A DNA stretch of 64,000 bases from Alistipes sp. An66 (GCF_002161445.1 NZ_NFHT01000014.1:1-64000), one strand, 5' to 3'; numbered from the stretch's first letter, positions 1 to 7,799 are shown. Notes: generated by a model from the letters alone, not told the origin. Translations and numbers: made by a program.

Positions 1-993
1 CAATACCTTGTCGTGCGCCACACCGATACGAAACATCCCCACCTGCATATTCTCTACAACCGGGTACGCTACGACACGACGCTGGTCTCGGACCGAAACG
101 AACGCCTGCGCAACATGCGCATCTGCAGGGAACTCAAACAGGAATATGGGCTGACCTTCTCGCGCGGCAAGGAGCAGGTCTCCACGGAACGACTGCATGG
201 CCCGGAGCAACTGCGCCACCGCATTTACGACCACCTGCGGGAGCTGCTGCCCGACAGCACCTCCTGGACGGCATTAGCCGAAGAGCTGGCCAAACGACAA
301 GTCGCCACGATCTTTGTTCATCGGGGCGGAGATACGGCGAAGGAGATCCAGGGTGTGACCTTCACCCTGGAGGGGCATACGTTCAAGGCCTCGCAGGTGG
401 ATCGGAAGTTCAGTTACGGCCGCCTGACGCAACGTATCGAACAGAATCACTTCCGACAGATGATGATCGAGCGGGTCCGCAACTACGCGGACGAACAACG
501 TCCGCAGGTCACGTCCATTCTGCAAAAGCTGGAAGAGGAAAAACAACGACAACAGCAGTTAGAATCTCCGCGTTGGAATCTGTCGATTGCAGGCAAGCCC
601 TTGACCAAAGAGCAGATCGAGATGCTCCGTGAGGGAGAGCCGATCTTCGTGCGGGGGCAGCAAATGGAAGGTTATGTGGTGATGGACGACCGGCTGCAGA
701 TGGCGTGGGTCTATCGGGACGATCCGCGGGACTGGGTGGAGTATGGGAAATACACGATGCGACGCATGGATCGGGATCGAATCGAAGCGGGGTATGTCGT
801 GCGGGCACTGGTGAAATGGTGGGGAGGCACAACGGCACGTCCCTACCTGTGGAAGGAGAACGCATCAGATACGACCTATCGGGAGAGTTGGGACGATCCC
901 CGCGAACCGCGCCCTTCCCAAACCGAACGACAGCAGGATCGACCGCGCCGCTTTATCACCCCGAAGAAGAAGTCGCGAGGACCGAGTCGGTAA
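1..993 (+). CDS. Relaxase/mobilization nuclease, 5'-truncated by the window edge
   Basis: The reading frame is open from base 1, so the N-terminus with the catalytic tyrosine region lies upstream. The first visible residues contain the relaxase metal-binding histidine triad (HTDTKHPHLHILYNRV, pattern HxDxxxHxH). This is the MobA/VirD2-like fold that nicks DNA at oriT and pilots the strand during conjugation. The middle of the protein (EIQGVTF, HTFKASQVDRKFSYGRL) is typical of Bacteroidetes relaxases. The C-terminal third has a DUF3945-like stretch (LTKEQIEMLREGEPIFV) and a basic proline-rich tail. The frame ends in TAA at 991-993. The family is clear, but the MOB subtype cannot be settled without the N-terminus. 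Confidence 0.85.
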   Translation, partial: QYLVVRHTDTKHPHLHILYNRVRYDTTLVSDRNERLRNMRICRELKQEYGLTFSRGKEQVSTERLHGPEQLRHRIYDHLRELLPDSTSWTALAEELAKRQVATIFVHRGGDTAKEIQGVTFTLEGHTFKASQVDRKFSYGRLTQRIEQNHFRQMMIERVRNYADEQRPQVTSILQKLEEEKQRQQQLESPRWNLSIAGKPLTKEQIEMLREGEPIFVRGQQMEGYVVMDDRLQMAWVYRDDPRDWVEYGKYTMRRMDRDRIEAGYVVRALVKWWGGTTARPYLWKENASDTTYRESWDDPREPRPSQTERQQDRPRRFITPKKKSRGPSR

Positions 994-1188
994 CAGAGAG
1001 AGTGATCTGTTACAACTCTTTGCCGAAAGCTTTTCCCTTTCCACCCGTCCGCAAAGATCCGACTTGCCGGTATCGGCTGCAAGGCTGTACGAAGCGTCCC
1101 ACGGGGACGACCTTGCATCCGTTACCGCCAAGTCCAGAGCTGGTCGCTATCGGGTGGAAAGGGATGGATTGAAAAAAAATGGTTTATC

Positions 1189-1589
1189 TCACAAAAACAT
1201 CACCTTGTGTCGGCGGATGCAGGCCAAACGGTCGTTCCCTCGTTGGTTGACGGGTAGGATCACGTCGTAGCGAAACGGCTGTGTCCATCCACCCAACCGG
1301 TTGAGCAATCCGTAGCGGCCTCGTTGGCCGATGATATTGAATTGAGCTAAGTGGTTGGTTGTCAGATTGTATTGTGAGGGGCTTCGAAATTCACCAGGTC
1401 GTATCGCCCGAGGTCTGAAATCCCGTCTTGCTGTTCTTGGAATAGTATCTGATGCCCATATCCAGGCTTTTCGGCAAAGTAAAAGCCCTGCTGTGCCAAA
1501 TGGCTGCACGGCAGGGCATACTCAATCAAAAACGAGGGTATCTCAATTATTGAAAGATGTTTACATATTGCCGGATGTCCCGAGGACAA
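1189..1589 (-). pseudogene. Possible frameshifted small ORF downstream of the DUF932 gene
   Basis: Two adjacent minus-strand frames read like halves of one protein. The first (about 1589-1362) contains ALPCSHLAQQGFYFAEKPGYG and ends at a TGA after FEAPHNTI. The second frame carries on to 1189 with GRYGLLNRLGGWTQPFRYDV and LPVNQRGNDRLACIRRHKVM. Composition on both sides looks protein-like, and a single shift near 1365-1385 would join them. The first half overlaps the 3' end of the DUF932-like gene, so the true start is unclear. I do not recognise the family. The alternative is non-coding sequence with chance open frames; the rest of 994-1546 holds nothing else I can call. Confidence 0.35.
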
Positions 1590-2614
1590 TTGAGTAGCTG
1601 CAGGCTCTCCATCATCAGCCCGCTGCGACGATTGTCATCTGCCTTCCAGTCAGTGGTATGGGTTGCATAGGCTGTCAATCGATTGAACAGTTCCCTCATT
1701 TTCAGATCACTATGTGCCATGGTAAGTGCAAAATGCTTCAGGTCGTATCCAGCTGCGGCATACGAAGACAGCAACCGATGACAGGGAGCTATTTCATCGG
1801 CCACGGATTCGTCCACGCCGTAGCGTTTCAGCAGACGATTTGCCGTCTGCACCTCACCCACCGATGCGTCGGTTTGCATGGCAAGCAATGCATTCGTCTT
1901 CATCTTGTTGAGATTTCGCTGCGTGAATCCCTTGTTTTCAGGTAATGACAGCATGTTGTGCATCGAAGAGGCATCGAGCTGGTTCGTCCGTGCAATTTTA
2001 TTATCTACTCGAGCCATCTGGCCGTTTGTGCAGACCATGCGCATGTAGTAGTTCCCGGCTTCCACCTCGCCCAAATTCCAGCGGAACCATATGCCGTTGG
2101 AAATGAGTTCGTCTCCGGGTGCAAATTCATCGTAAATGACATGATGGGGTTGTAAACTTACTGTGACGCCGCCAATTCCGACCTCCGAGGTATAGAATTG
2201 TTCGGGCGCATAGTCGTTTTCATTCATGAACATCTCCAGAAAATCAAAAAACGAGGTAACTGGAATGGCCTCCTTCTTGATGGGGGTTGCTCCGACAACC
2301 GTCCGCGTACCGGGGTCGGCAAGCAACGCTATTTTCCCAGCTTTTTCAATGCTGTTCGACAGAGCCAGATAGTTGCGCAGGTCGCGGATGCCTTCGCTGC
2401 CGAACGTCTCTGAAACGGCCTTTGTCTGATGTTGGGACAAACCGAGAAATGAATCCAGCAGTCTGCACACTTCCGGTTCAAAGGTCAGTTCCAAACCATT
2501 GACCTTGTAGGTATGTTCGCCCGTTGAAATGAGCTCCTGCGGCGTCACGGTACGGAAGGGCAACTGCGCCGCGACGAACGAGTCCCGTCGTCTCAAATAA
2601 GTCTGGTTATCCAT
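1547..2614 (-). CDS. DUF932-like mobile-element protein
   Basis: This 355-residue protein resembles the DUF932 family found on phages and conjugative elements, often near recombination or replication genes; its biochemical role is unknown. It has no signal peptide or membrane segment. I start at the ATG at 2614 (MDNQTYLRRRD), not further upstream. That ATG lies inside the last codons of the preceding ATPase gene in the overlap ATGGATAA, so the two genes share 8 bases and are probably translationally coupled. The extra N-terminal residues of a longer open frame are the out-of-frame end of that ATPase. The 3' end overlaps a possible degraded ORF. Confidence 0.75.
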   Translation of the reverse strand: MDNQTYLRRRDSFVAAQLPFRTVTPQELISTGEHTYKVNGLELTFEPEVCRLLDSFLGLSQHQTKAVSETFGSEGIRDLRNYLALSNSIEKAGKIALLADPGTRTVVGATPIKKEAIPVTSFFDFLEMFMNENDYAPEQFYTSEVGIGGVTVSLQPHHVIYDEFAPGDELISNGIWFRWNLGEVEAGNYYMRMVCTNGQMARVDNKIARTNQLDASSMHNMLSLPENKGFTQRNLNKMKTNALLAMQTDASVGEVQTANRLLKRYGVDESVADEIAPCHRLLSSYAAAGYDLKHFALTMAHSDLKMRELFNRLTAYATHTTDWKADDNRRSGLMMESLQLLNCPRDIRQYVNIFQ

Positions 2615-3461
2615 TGTGTTGTCTATTAAGGGTGTTGAACAATTGGTCGAAGCGGTCGGCAAAGTTGTGAAGTTCATTCCGGACATTGTGTTGCAGACGC
2701 TTGATGGCCTGTTCCTGTTCGTAGCGCTCTTCGTCGAAAAATACATCTCCCGTCGTACTCAGGTTGTAGTAGAGTTTTACCCCGACATCTCCGCGACGAT
2801 GCTTCGAGAATGTGACGTACCGGTCGGAGTAGATGTTCTTGGGATTGTCCAAACGCAGCTCCATCATTGCTGTAATCATGTGTTTCAGCCGGTTCGAACC
2901 GATGAAGGCGCCCGATTTCGTCACCTGCTGGATGGTTAGAAACGTCGTGTTGACATCGCGTTGGTTCTGTGCCTTGTTCTGCTGCTTGATGAGCGACAGC
3001 AGCATGCTCTCGGCCCGCTTGTTCGTGACGTTCTCCTCCTCCTTGACAATGCCCTGCAGTTCGTAGAACGAATCGATGGCAACAATGTCCCAACCCTCGT
3101 TGAGCGTATCGGAAACGAGTTGCCAGGTATGGGCATCTTCATCGAATCCGCACTCTACGAAGAGAATTTCCAGATCGCTGAACTTCGGGAAACGCTCGAC
3201 ATAGACCGCCAGGTCAATCTCGTTCATTTCGGCACTGATGAAGAGAATCCGTGCCGCGGGTTGCGCGGCATGAATATTGGCAAGCATGTCGAGAATGATG
3301 GTGGTCTTGCCGACGCCGGGGTCTCCGATAATCATGTAATTCACCCCTTTGGGCAGCCCCTGGTAGCTGCACAACAGGTTGTCGAGCACGGTACGGGTGC
3401 GGAAATTGACGAAGAGACTCTTGTCAAACCGCACGTCGCGCATTTTTACGATCCGATTCAT
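2607..3461 (-). CDS. RecA/RadA-fold ATPase of the mobile element
   Basis: The 284-residue product begins MNRIVKMRDVRFDKS at 3461. A Walker A motif (GDPGVGKTT) sits at about residues 46-54 and a Walker B-like strand (WDIVAIDSF) follows, giving a RecA-type P-loop core as in RadA and DnaB-like helicases. The order LFISAEMNE, then QQVTKSGAFIGSNRLKH, matches the B strand and sensor regions of that fold. The likely role is DNA handling during element replication or transfer, which is inferred. The gene overlaps the downstream DUF932-like gene by 8 bases. A TAnnTTTG box lies just upstream. A longer open frame reaches 3668, but its extra residues look non-protein. Confidence 0.75.
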   Translation of the reverse strand: MNRIVKMRDVRFDKSLFVNFRTRTVLDNLLCSYQGLPKGVNYMIIGDPGVGKTTIILDMLANIHAAQPAARILFISAEMNEIDLAVYVERFPKFSDLEILFVECGFDEDAHTWQLVSDTLNEGWDIVAIDSFYELQGIVKEEENVTNKRAESMLLSLIKQQNKAQNQRDVNTTFLTIQQVTKSGAFIGSNRLKHMITAMMELRLDNPKNIYSDRYVTFSKHRRGDVGVKLYYNLSTTGDVFFDEERYEQEQAIKRLQHNVRNELHNFADRFDQLFNTLNRQHNG

Positions 3462-3486
3462 TGCCTTTGCCGTTTTGTCGTTGAGA

Positions 3487-3494
3487 CAAAGGTA
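3487..3494 (-). promoter_or_regulatory. Bacteroidetes -7 promoter box for the RecA-fold ATPase operon
   Basis: Read on the minus strand this is TACCTTTG, an exact match to TAnnTTTG. It sits about 26 bases before the ATG at 3461. No clear TTG was seen at the -33 spacing; the nearest candidate is TTTCGG. Confidence 0.5.
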
Positions 3495-3576
3495 GAGGGC
3501 AGTACGGCCGAAACACAGCTTATGTTCCCGAACGATTGGGGAAAATGCAGTCCATGACGAAGCGGGACAGGTGAGT

Positions 3577-4047
3577 TTATCGGATGCGGTTCGGGCAATA
3601 ATTCCTGCGGAGGCAGGATGGGCAATGGGCTCCCGTCCAGACCGAGTCGAAATGGTCGGCTGCAGCATCTACCAACCCCGGCTCATCGGCCAGAATACCC
3701 GCTTCGAAGTTGCGTTTGCCATCGCTTTTCATGCCGATGTCGGCACCTGTCAGGTTGGCCGAACCGATGTCGGCAACCTCACAGTCGAAAATCAGAATCT
3801 TGAAATGAATTCTCGGGCACAGCCTGCGTTTCAAGCTTCCCCACAAGGCCGGATATCGGTCGAAATCCGCCTGGAAGTTGGGCCCCGGTTCCTTGGCATG
3901 CATCGCACCTCCACACCCCCGCCGTGCTAGAATGTCCAACACCGCAAGGAAGGGTTCGCTCCCCGTTCCGAGCTTTACGTACAAATCCTTGATGTCGGCC
4001 GTGCCGATCCACAGCATATGTTTTATATGAGCCACACGGCTCAGCAC
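3577..4047 (-). CDS. PLD-family nuclease/phosphodiesterase, possibly 5'-truncated
   Basis: This 156-residue product carries one HKD motif (HFKILIFD) followed by GSANLTGAD, the phospholipase D catalytic signature used by PLD-type nucleases. The C-terminus has a small cysteine cluster (HCPSCLRRNYC) that may bind zinc. An in-frame stop lies two codons before the GTG at 4047, and the first residues (RVAHIKHMLWIGTADIKDLYV) look like the inside of a domain, so the N-terminus may have been lost. An ATG at codon 11 is an alternative start. Single-HKD proteins usually work as dimers. The gene lies directly upstream of the ATPase and DUF932 pair. Confidence 0.65.
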   Translation of the reverse strand: MLSRVAHIKHMLWIGTADIKDLYVKLGTGSEPFLAVLDILARRGCGGAMHAKEPGPNFQADFDRYPALWGSLKRRLCPRIHFKILIFDCEVADIGSANLTGADIGMKSDGKRNFEAGILADEPGLVDAAADHFDSVWTGAHCPSCLRRNYCPNRIR

Positions 4048-4174
4048 CTCTTATAATTGGCTGTATCTGCAATATAGCGAGTCATTCAATTATTATTGAT
4101 TCATCATGCGAATAAATTTCATAAAAAGTAGAACATATCACATTACACGTCATAGGGAAGAATACCTTTTGAAT

Positions 4175-4600
4175 CTATTCTTTTTTATTTAAGCGTTCGC
4201 ACAAAAAATCATAGTAGAATCGCACCGATTCCAACTCTTCAAATTTGCACACACTGACCGAATGCGTATCAAGATTATAAATTTTTGCTCCTTTGATCCC
4301 CAATAAAAAGGGTGAGTGCGTCGCCATGATAATCTGCGAATTGTTATAACGGGCCATGTAGAGGATGAGTTGTGACAATTGGTATTGTATCTCCGGCGAT
4401 AAACTGTTTTCCGGTTCATCCAGTATGTAAACGCCTTCGTTCTCCATCAACTGCGAAATATGGAGAAAACTGTTCTCTCCATTGGAGAGCCCGAGTTCCT
4501 CCTTGCCCAATTTATCCTTGATATCGTAATAAGGGAAGACATAAACGCTATGAGGGAAGTGAGAAAAGCAAGTATACCTGCAAATACTGCGGGCAATCAT
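4175..4600 (-). pseudogene. C-terminal fragment of an OLD/ABC-like AAA ATPase
   Basis: From about residue 28 on the frame shows the second half of a predicted AAA_21-type ATPase: the signature LGLSNGENS, the Walker B VYILDEPENSLSP, and the switch MATHSPFLLGI. The Walker A half is absent. The first 25 or so residues are the antisense of the zinc-ribbon fragment and are not homologous sequence. Only about 115 codons of a family usually several hundred residues long remain, so the gene is broken, with a breakpoint near 4520-4560. The stretch is more AT-rich than its neighbours. Such ATPases occur in defence islands and on mobile elements. Confidence 0.7.
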
Positions 4601-4686
4601 TTAGCAGTATCTCTTCCATGACAGCCAGTAACTGCGCGCGACATCCGGATGGCGTTTATAAAGGCCGACATGCTCCGGCCTTATAG
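4522..4686 (+). pseudogene. C-terminal zinc-ribbon repeat fragment
   Basis: Directly after a TGA, 54 codons read YRNKGRHKRYEGSEKSKYTC followed by KYCGQSFSSISSM, then CARHPDGVYKGRHAPAL and TAG. The pattern CxxC...SSI.SMT...C.RHP.G..KG.H is the repeated small zinc-ribbon unit I recognise from proteins on Bacteroides mobile elements. Here only the last unit remains, with no start codon. Its 5' edge overlaps, antisense, the broken edge of the AAA ATPase fragment, so both were probably cut by the same rearrangement. Confidence 0.55.
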
Positions 4687-4700
4687 CCTCGTTGTTATTC

Positions 4701-4735
4701 AAGAAGAATCCGGCTTATTTAGCTGGATTCTTCTT
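4701..4735. terminator. Bidirectional hairpin terminator
   Basis: AAGAAGAATCC and GGATTCTTCTT form a perfect 11-bp stem around a short loop. It lies just beyond the 3' ends of the zinc-ribbon fragment (+) and the WG-repeat gene (-), and has T/A-rich arms on both strands. Confidence 0.6.
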
Positions 4736-4749
4736 TGATGTCATTATGA

Positions 4750-5976
4750 CTAAAACAGGGTACGTTCGTTTTTGGGGTTTATGAAGGACCATTCGCCGCC
4801 TTTGCAGACGGCTATGCGGTCGGGATCGTCGCCCAAAAGAATGTCGTCGTATTCGGACGGTACGAGTTGTTCTCCGTTCAGGGAGAATATACCGCAACGC
4901 AGGGCCTCTTCTCGATGTCTGTTTTGTGCAAGGACAATGCATCCATGGCCTTGTGTTTCGGAATCGGGAAGCCAGTGCGGGTACACAAATCGGGCTGGAA
5001 AGACCTCTTGCACCTCCTTGTCCGGACCAATTCTTACCATTCCATAGTTCAAATCCGAACCGTTTCTATCGGTCCCGAATATCCATAGATTCTCATTTTC
5101 TTTTATCGGAATCCAGGTATAGACGCCAGCGTCTGCCGATATAATCGTGTGCCCGTCAGAATCGGCCAATCCGCAAAAAAACGTCTCTGCATCACCCACG
5201 CTGAAATACTTCCCATTCAATCTGTTTATTACGAACCAAATCGGCGGCAACAACTCCGTTCCGAAGGCATCGAGCATGCCGCACGCCCGATCATCCAGTC
5301 CACGCAACTTTTCCCGGCATGGAATATAATAGCAGATACGGTCGCCGTACAAATTGACACCCAACACATTCCCCGGTAGTGCAATTGCCGGCCGATTGGC
5401 CGTTCGTTCCCCATAAGCGTCCACATAAAACCATTCACCGGTCTGCCGGGCAAGGACCTTCCCGGCATCACAGGCTATCCGATCAAATGCAAGGATGCAC
5501 GGAACCGCCGTCTCGCCTTCTGACGTCCGGATTCCGAATTTCCCGGTTCGGGGATCCTGAACCAGAAAGCGCTCCCCGATACGGAATATCGCACCATATA
5601 TCTCGGGGACAACCTGTCGTCCGTCGTTATCCGCGATTCCGATGAGGCCTTGCCGGAACGTAAGAAAAAGTCCGTCATGGCCGGGAATCGGTTCGGGACG
5701 GCGATTGCTGCCGATGTGTATCCACGCTCCGGTTTGTGTGTCGAACAGGCGATAGCTGCTGTCCGAATCCGTCGGATGAAACTTGACATACCGCAAGTCG
5801 GTTCCCTGCCGGTCGGACCAATGGTAGTCGGCATATCGGAATCGCGCTTCGACAACAATCTCCCCGTTGCGGTCGATCAATCCATATCGACGGTCCTGTT
5901 CCGGTCCGACACCGAAGACGGCAAAGCCGTTGCGAATACCCCGGAGATGGGTAATATGGGACGGATTCAGAGGCAT
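4750..5976 (-). CDS. WG-repeat (KWG-like) beta-propeller-type protein
   Basis: This 408-residue protein is built of repeated units such as RYGLIDRNGEIVVEARF, GLIGIADNDGRQVVPEIYG, GKFGIRTSEGETAVPCI and CGIFSLNGEQLVPSEYDDI. These are the G(L/I)-D-x-G-x-x-(V/I)-x-P-x-Y/F units of the WG-repeat family. No signal peptide or membrane segment is visible, so it is probably cytoplasmic. Family function is unknown; the repeats probably form a binding surface. The gene starts one base after the stop of the WYL regulator, so the two form a tight operon and the WYL protein is the best guess for its regulator. Confidence 0.75.
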   Translation of the reverse strand: MPLNPSHITHLRGIRNGFAVFGVGPEQDRRYGLIDRNGEIVVEARFRYADYHWSDRQGTDLRYVKFHPTDSDSSYRLFDTQTGAWIHIGSNRRPEPIPGHDGLFLTFRQGLIGIADNDGRQVVPEIYGAIFRIGERFLVQDPRTGKFGIRTSEGETAVPCILAFDRIACDAGKVLARQTGEWFYVDAYGERTANRPAIALPGNVLGVNLYGDRICYYIPCREKLRGLDDRACGMLDAFGTELLPPIWFVINRLNGKYFSVGDAETFFCGLADSDGHTIISADAGVYTWIPIKENENLWIFGTDRNGSDLNYGMVRIGPDKEVQEVFPARFVYPHWLPDSETQGHGCIVLAQNRHREEALRCGIFSLNGEQLVPSEYDDILLGDDPDRIAVCKGGEWSFINPKNERTLF

Positions 5977-5977
5977 C

Positions 5978-6943
5978 TTACAATGTGCCGTTGTGCGCTT
6001 CCAGCAGATTGATTCCGACCTGCTTCATCTGGTCTCGGAGCCATGCGGGCTCCAACACTTCAAACCACTCGTCGGTATTGGCTGCCTGGGAGAGCAGTTC
6101 CTGCTGGAAATCGAGCGTCGGACGCAGGTAGAACTCGAAGAGGGAAGAATCGTCCGTAATTTCGGTCTCCTGCTGCGAAGCGTGCAGGGGCAGCGTGCGG
6201 ATGTATTGCCGCTGAATGCCCGATACCCGGACCCGAATCCGCTCCGGTTTGCAAATTCCATCAACCACCACCCCGAACGAGTCGGCAAAATAGGCCTGCG
6301 GATCGAAATCTTCGGGCAGGACAAACCGGTGTTCCGACGTGCGGAGTTCCCGGATGCGGTCCAGCGCGTAGATGCGCAGCCGGTCATCACTCGTGCTGCA
6401 TGCCACGACATACCACCGCTGGCGGAACACCTTGACGCAGTAGGGCGCCACTTCAAACGTTCGGGGCGTATCGTTCCAAAAACTCTGGTAGGTCATTTCC
6501 AGTGTCCGGTTGTCGCGCATCGTCTCGATGATCTGCGTCAGGAAACGCTGCCCCGAGGGAATCTCTTCGAAAAGAATACGTCGCTTGAGGTGGTGGCTCT
6601 CGTTGATGAGGTGATTCACGGCAAAGGTGTTCAGCAGCCACGTCCGCACGCCGCCCCGCTCCATGTCCTCGGCATGTTCGATGTAATAGAGGTAGCCGCC
6701 TTTGCGGTCGCACTCGATGTTGATGTCGAACATCTGTTGGATAGCGTTCTTGTGGTTGTGAAAGGTCTTCAGGGGAAGCTCCTCGCCGGTCTCGTTGAGC
6801 GACGAGCGCTGCCAGCGTTCGTTGATCTCCTCGAACGAGATCCGCCCGGCGCGGTAGATCGTATCGACCAGCCAGACATAGCGGTTGAAGAGCATGGCGG
6901 CGTTACTTTTCGACGAACTGCGTGTTTTTCTATTCCGTGTCAT
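5978..6943 (-). CDS. WYL-domain transcriptional regulator
   Basis: The 321-residue protein has an N-terminal winged-helix region (about residues 15-100, including RISFEEINERWQ) and a WYL domain (about 145-215, TLEMTYQSFW...FEVAPYCVKVFRQRWYVVACS, then IYALDRIREL). A WCX-like C-terminus follows, ending near FEVLEPAWLRDQMKQVG. WYL regulators bind nucleic-acid or nucleotide-type ligands and often control defence or stress genes. It is the first gene of a two-gene operon with the WG-repeat protein. A consensus -7 box lies 39 bases upstream of the ATG. Its target beyond its own operon is unknown. Confidence 0.85.
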   Translation of the reverse strand: MTRNRKTRSSSKSNAAMLFNRYVWLVDTIYRAGRISFEEINERWQRSSLNETGEELPLKTFHNHKNAIQQMFDINIECDRKGGYLYYIEHAEDMERGGVRTWLLNTFAVNHLINESHHLKRRILFEEIPSGQRFLTQIIETMRDNRTLEMTYQSFWNDTPRTFEVAPYCVKVFRQRWYVVACSTSDDRLRIYALDRIRELRTSEHRFVLPEDFDPQAYFADSFGVVVDGICKPERIRVRVSGIQRQYIRTLPLHASQQETEITDDSSLFEFYLRPTLDFQQELLSQAANTDEWFEVLEPAWLRDQMKQVGINLLEAHNGTL

Positions 6944-6981
6944 ATGGGACCTCGTTTAGGGTAAGAATTTGATTTCGTGTA

Positions 6982-6989
6982 CAAAGATA
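6982..6989 (-). promoter_or_regulatory. -7 promoter box for the WYL/WG operon
   Basis: The minus strand reads TATCTTTG, matching TAnnTTTG, 39 bases before the WYL start codon in an AT-rich gap. Confidence 0.55.
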
Positions 6990-7235
6990 ATAAATACATG
7001 TGCTAAATTATGGCTTATGTTCTTAATTTCCTCTATGCCCATATAATAAATTTCAACAAGACTTTTCGATTCGAGAAGAGTTTCCAATACTTTGTGCCGG
7101 AAAGGGCAAAGTGCGATATTGCGGAATGCATGTTAAAAACATGTGTCGTGATTTTTCCCATGTGAAGACTATTTTTGGCCCTGACTGGAAAAATAAATCA
7201 GCATCATGGAAACGATACCATAAAATCACGAAGCC
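6990..7235. other. AT-rich intergenic stretch, no gene seen
   Basis: No frame here has protein-like composition. A short inverted repeat, CATGTTAAAAACATG, is present at about 7130-7144. The stretch separates the minus-strand WYL operon from the plus-strand structured RNA unit. Confidence 0.4.
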
Positions 7236-7267
7236 TTGCGCAGGGAACGGAATTTTTGCTATATTTG
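7236..7267 (+). promoter_or_regulatory. Promoter upstream of the structured RNA element
   Basis: A TTG at 7236-7238 is followed after 21 bases by TATATTTG (7260-7267), matching the Bacteroidetes promoter layout. Transcription would start near 7274. One caution: the same bases can also pair with GGACATATAGC at 7288-7298 as a hairpin followed by five T, so a terminator role cannot be excluded. Confidence 0.5.
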
Positions 7268-7273
7268 TCCTAT

Positions 7274-7463
7274 GACATAAACAAGAAGGACATATAGCTT
7301 TTTCGACGGCTTGCACTTTATCTCTTAAACCGACCAAGTAAAAAGACGAAGTACCACAAAGCCCAAGTCGGAACTCGCGTACTGCGCGGGCTTCGCTTTT
7401 TGTGGTATGGGTACCTTGGTCGGACCTTAGAGATAAAAAGCCGGAGTTCGCGCCTCTTTTTTT
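7274..7463 (+). ncRNA. Highly structured non-coding RNA of about 190 nt (6S-like in outline)
   Basis: Nested pairings are visible. TTTATCTCT (7317-7325) pairs with AGAGATAAA (7429-7437). CCGACCAAG (7330-7338) pairs with CTTGGTCGG (7415-7423). TACCACAAA (7352-7360) pairs with TTTGTGGTA (7399-7407). An apical CGCG/CGCG hairpin sits around 7376-7389. An internal bubble (about 7339-7351 against 7408-7414) separates lower and upper stems. A T7 run at 7456-7463 could end transcription. A long closed rod with a central bubble recalls 6S RNA, but that is only a resemblance. It could instead be the leader of the graspetide operon starting at 7536. Confidence 0.5.
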
Positions 7464-7535
7464 GTCTGTCCAAAACCCGACGTCAAGCGTTGCCTTTGAA
7501 CGATAAATGATGTTTAACCTTTAAATTTCAGAGCT

Positions 7536-7799
7536 ATGATTTACAATCAAACAAGAACAAGTTGCGGCACGGTGATGCCGTTGCTGATGGGATGCACCAA
7601 ACCGCAGCCTATCGAAGTCCTCCAACAGGAAGAGCCCATTATCTACGATCCCATTATGCAGATTATACCGATTGAGATGCGTATCGTAGGGACGTATTCG
7701 CTGAAATCTTTTTCCACAAAATACAGAAATACTTCGGGCGGTACAGGTAGTAAAACGGATCGAAAGAATGAGATTGACGATCAGAAGAGTGTAAAATGA
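7536..7799 (+). CDS. Candidate graspetide (omega-ester peptide) precursor
   Basis: This 87-residue peptide ends in the overlap ATGA with the start of the ATP-grasp ligase, the tight coupling expected of a RiPP precursor and its maturase. The leader-like part (about residues 1-52) is apolar with QPIEVLQQEEPIIYDPIMQ. The C-terminal 35 residues (from SLKSFSTKYRNTSGG through TGSKTDRKNEIDDQKSVK) are rich in the Thr/Ser/Lys donors and Asp/Glu acceptors that graspetide ligases join as ester or amide crosslinks. TKYR is loosely like the TxKYPSD microviridin core, but the PSD part is missing. I do not recognise a named precursor family, and the exact start (the ATG at 7536) is not certain. Confidence 0.55.
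   Translation: MIYNQTRTSCGTVMPLLMGCTKPQPIEVLQQEEPIIYDPIMQIIPIEMRIVGTYSLKSFSTKYRNTSGGTGSKTDRKNEIDDQKSVK

Larger units (their letters stand above)
1..4690. mobile_element. Decayed end of a conjugative/mobilizable element
   Basis: This segment strings together a relaxase missing its 5' end, a DUF932-like protein, a RecA-fold ATPase, a PLD-family nuclease and broken pieces of an AAA ATPase and a zinc-ribbon protein. This mix is typical of Bacteroidales conjugative or mobilizable transposons. No integrase or attachment site is visible, and the left end lies outside the window. The right limit is set only by the last recognisable scrap and the hairpin after it, and the accessory island up to about 13.2 kb may belong to the same element. 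The boundary is an inference. Confidence 0.5.

Noticed and set aside
7257-7304. Hairpin GCTATAT..GTCC/GGAC..ATATAGC followed by T5 as a stand-alone terminator
   Set aside because: No plus-strand gene lies upstream for it to terminate, and the same bases form a good promoter. Noted as a possibility in the promoter entry, not called separately.
7053-7337. Minus-strand open frame of 94 codons
   Set aside because: Composition is not convincing, and it runs through the promoter and first stem of the structured RNA unit.
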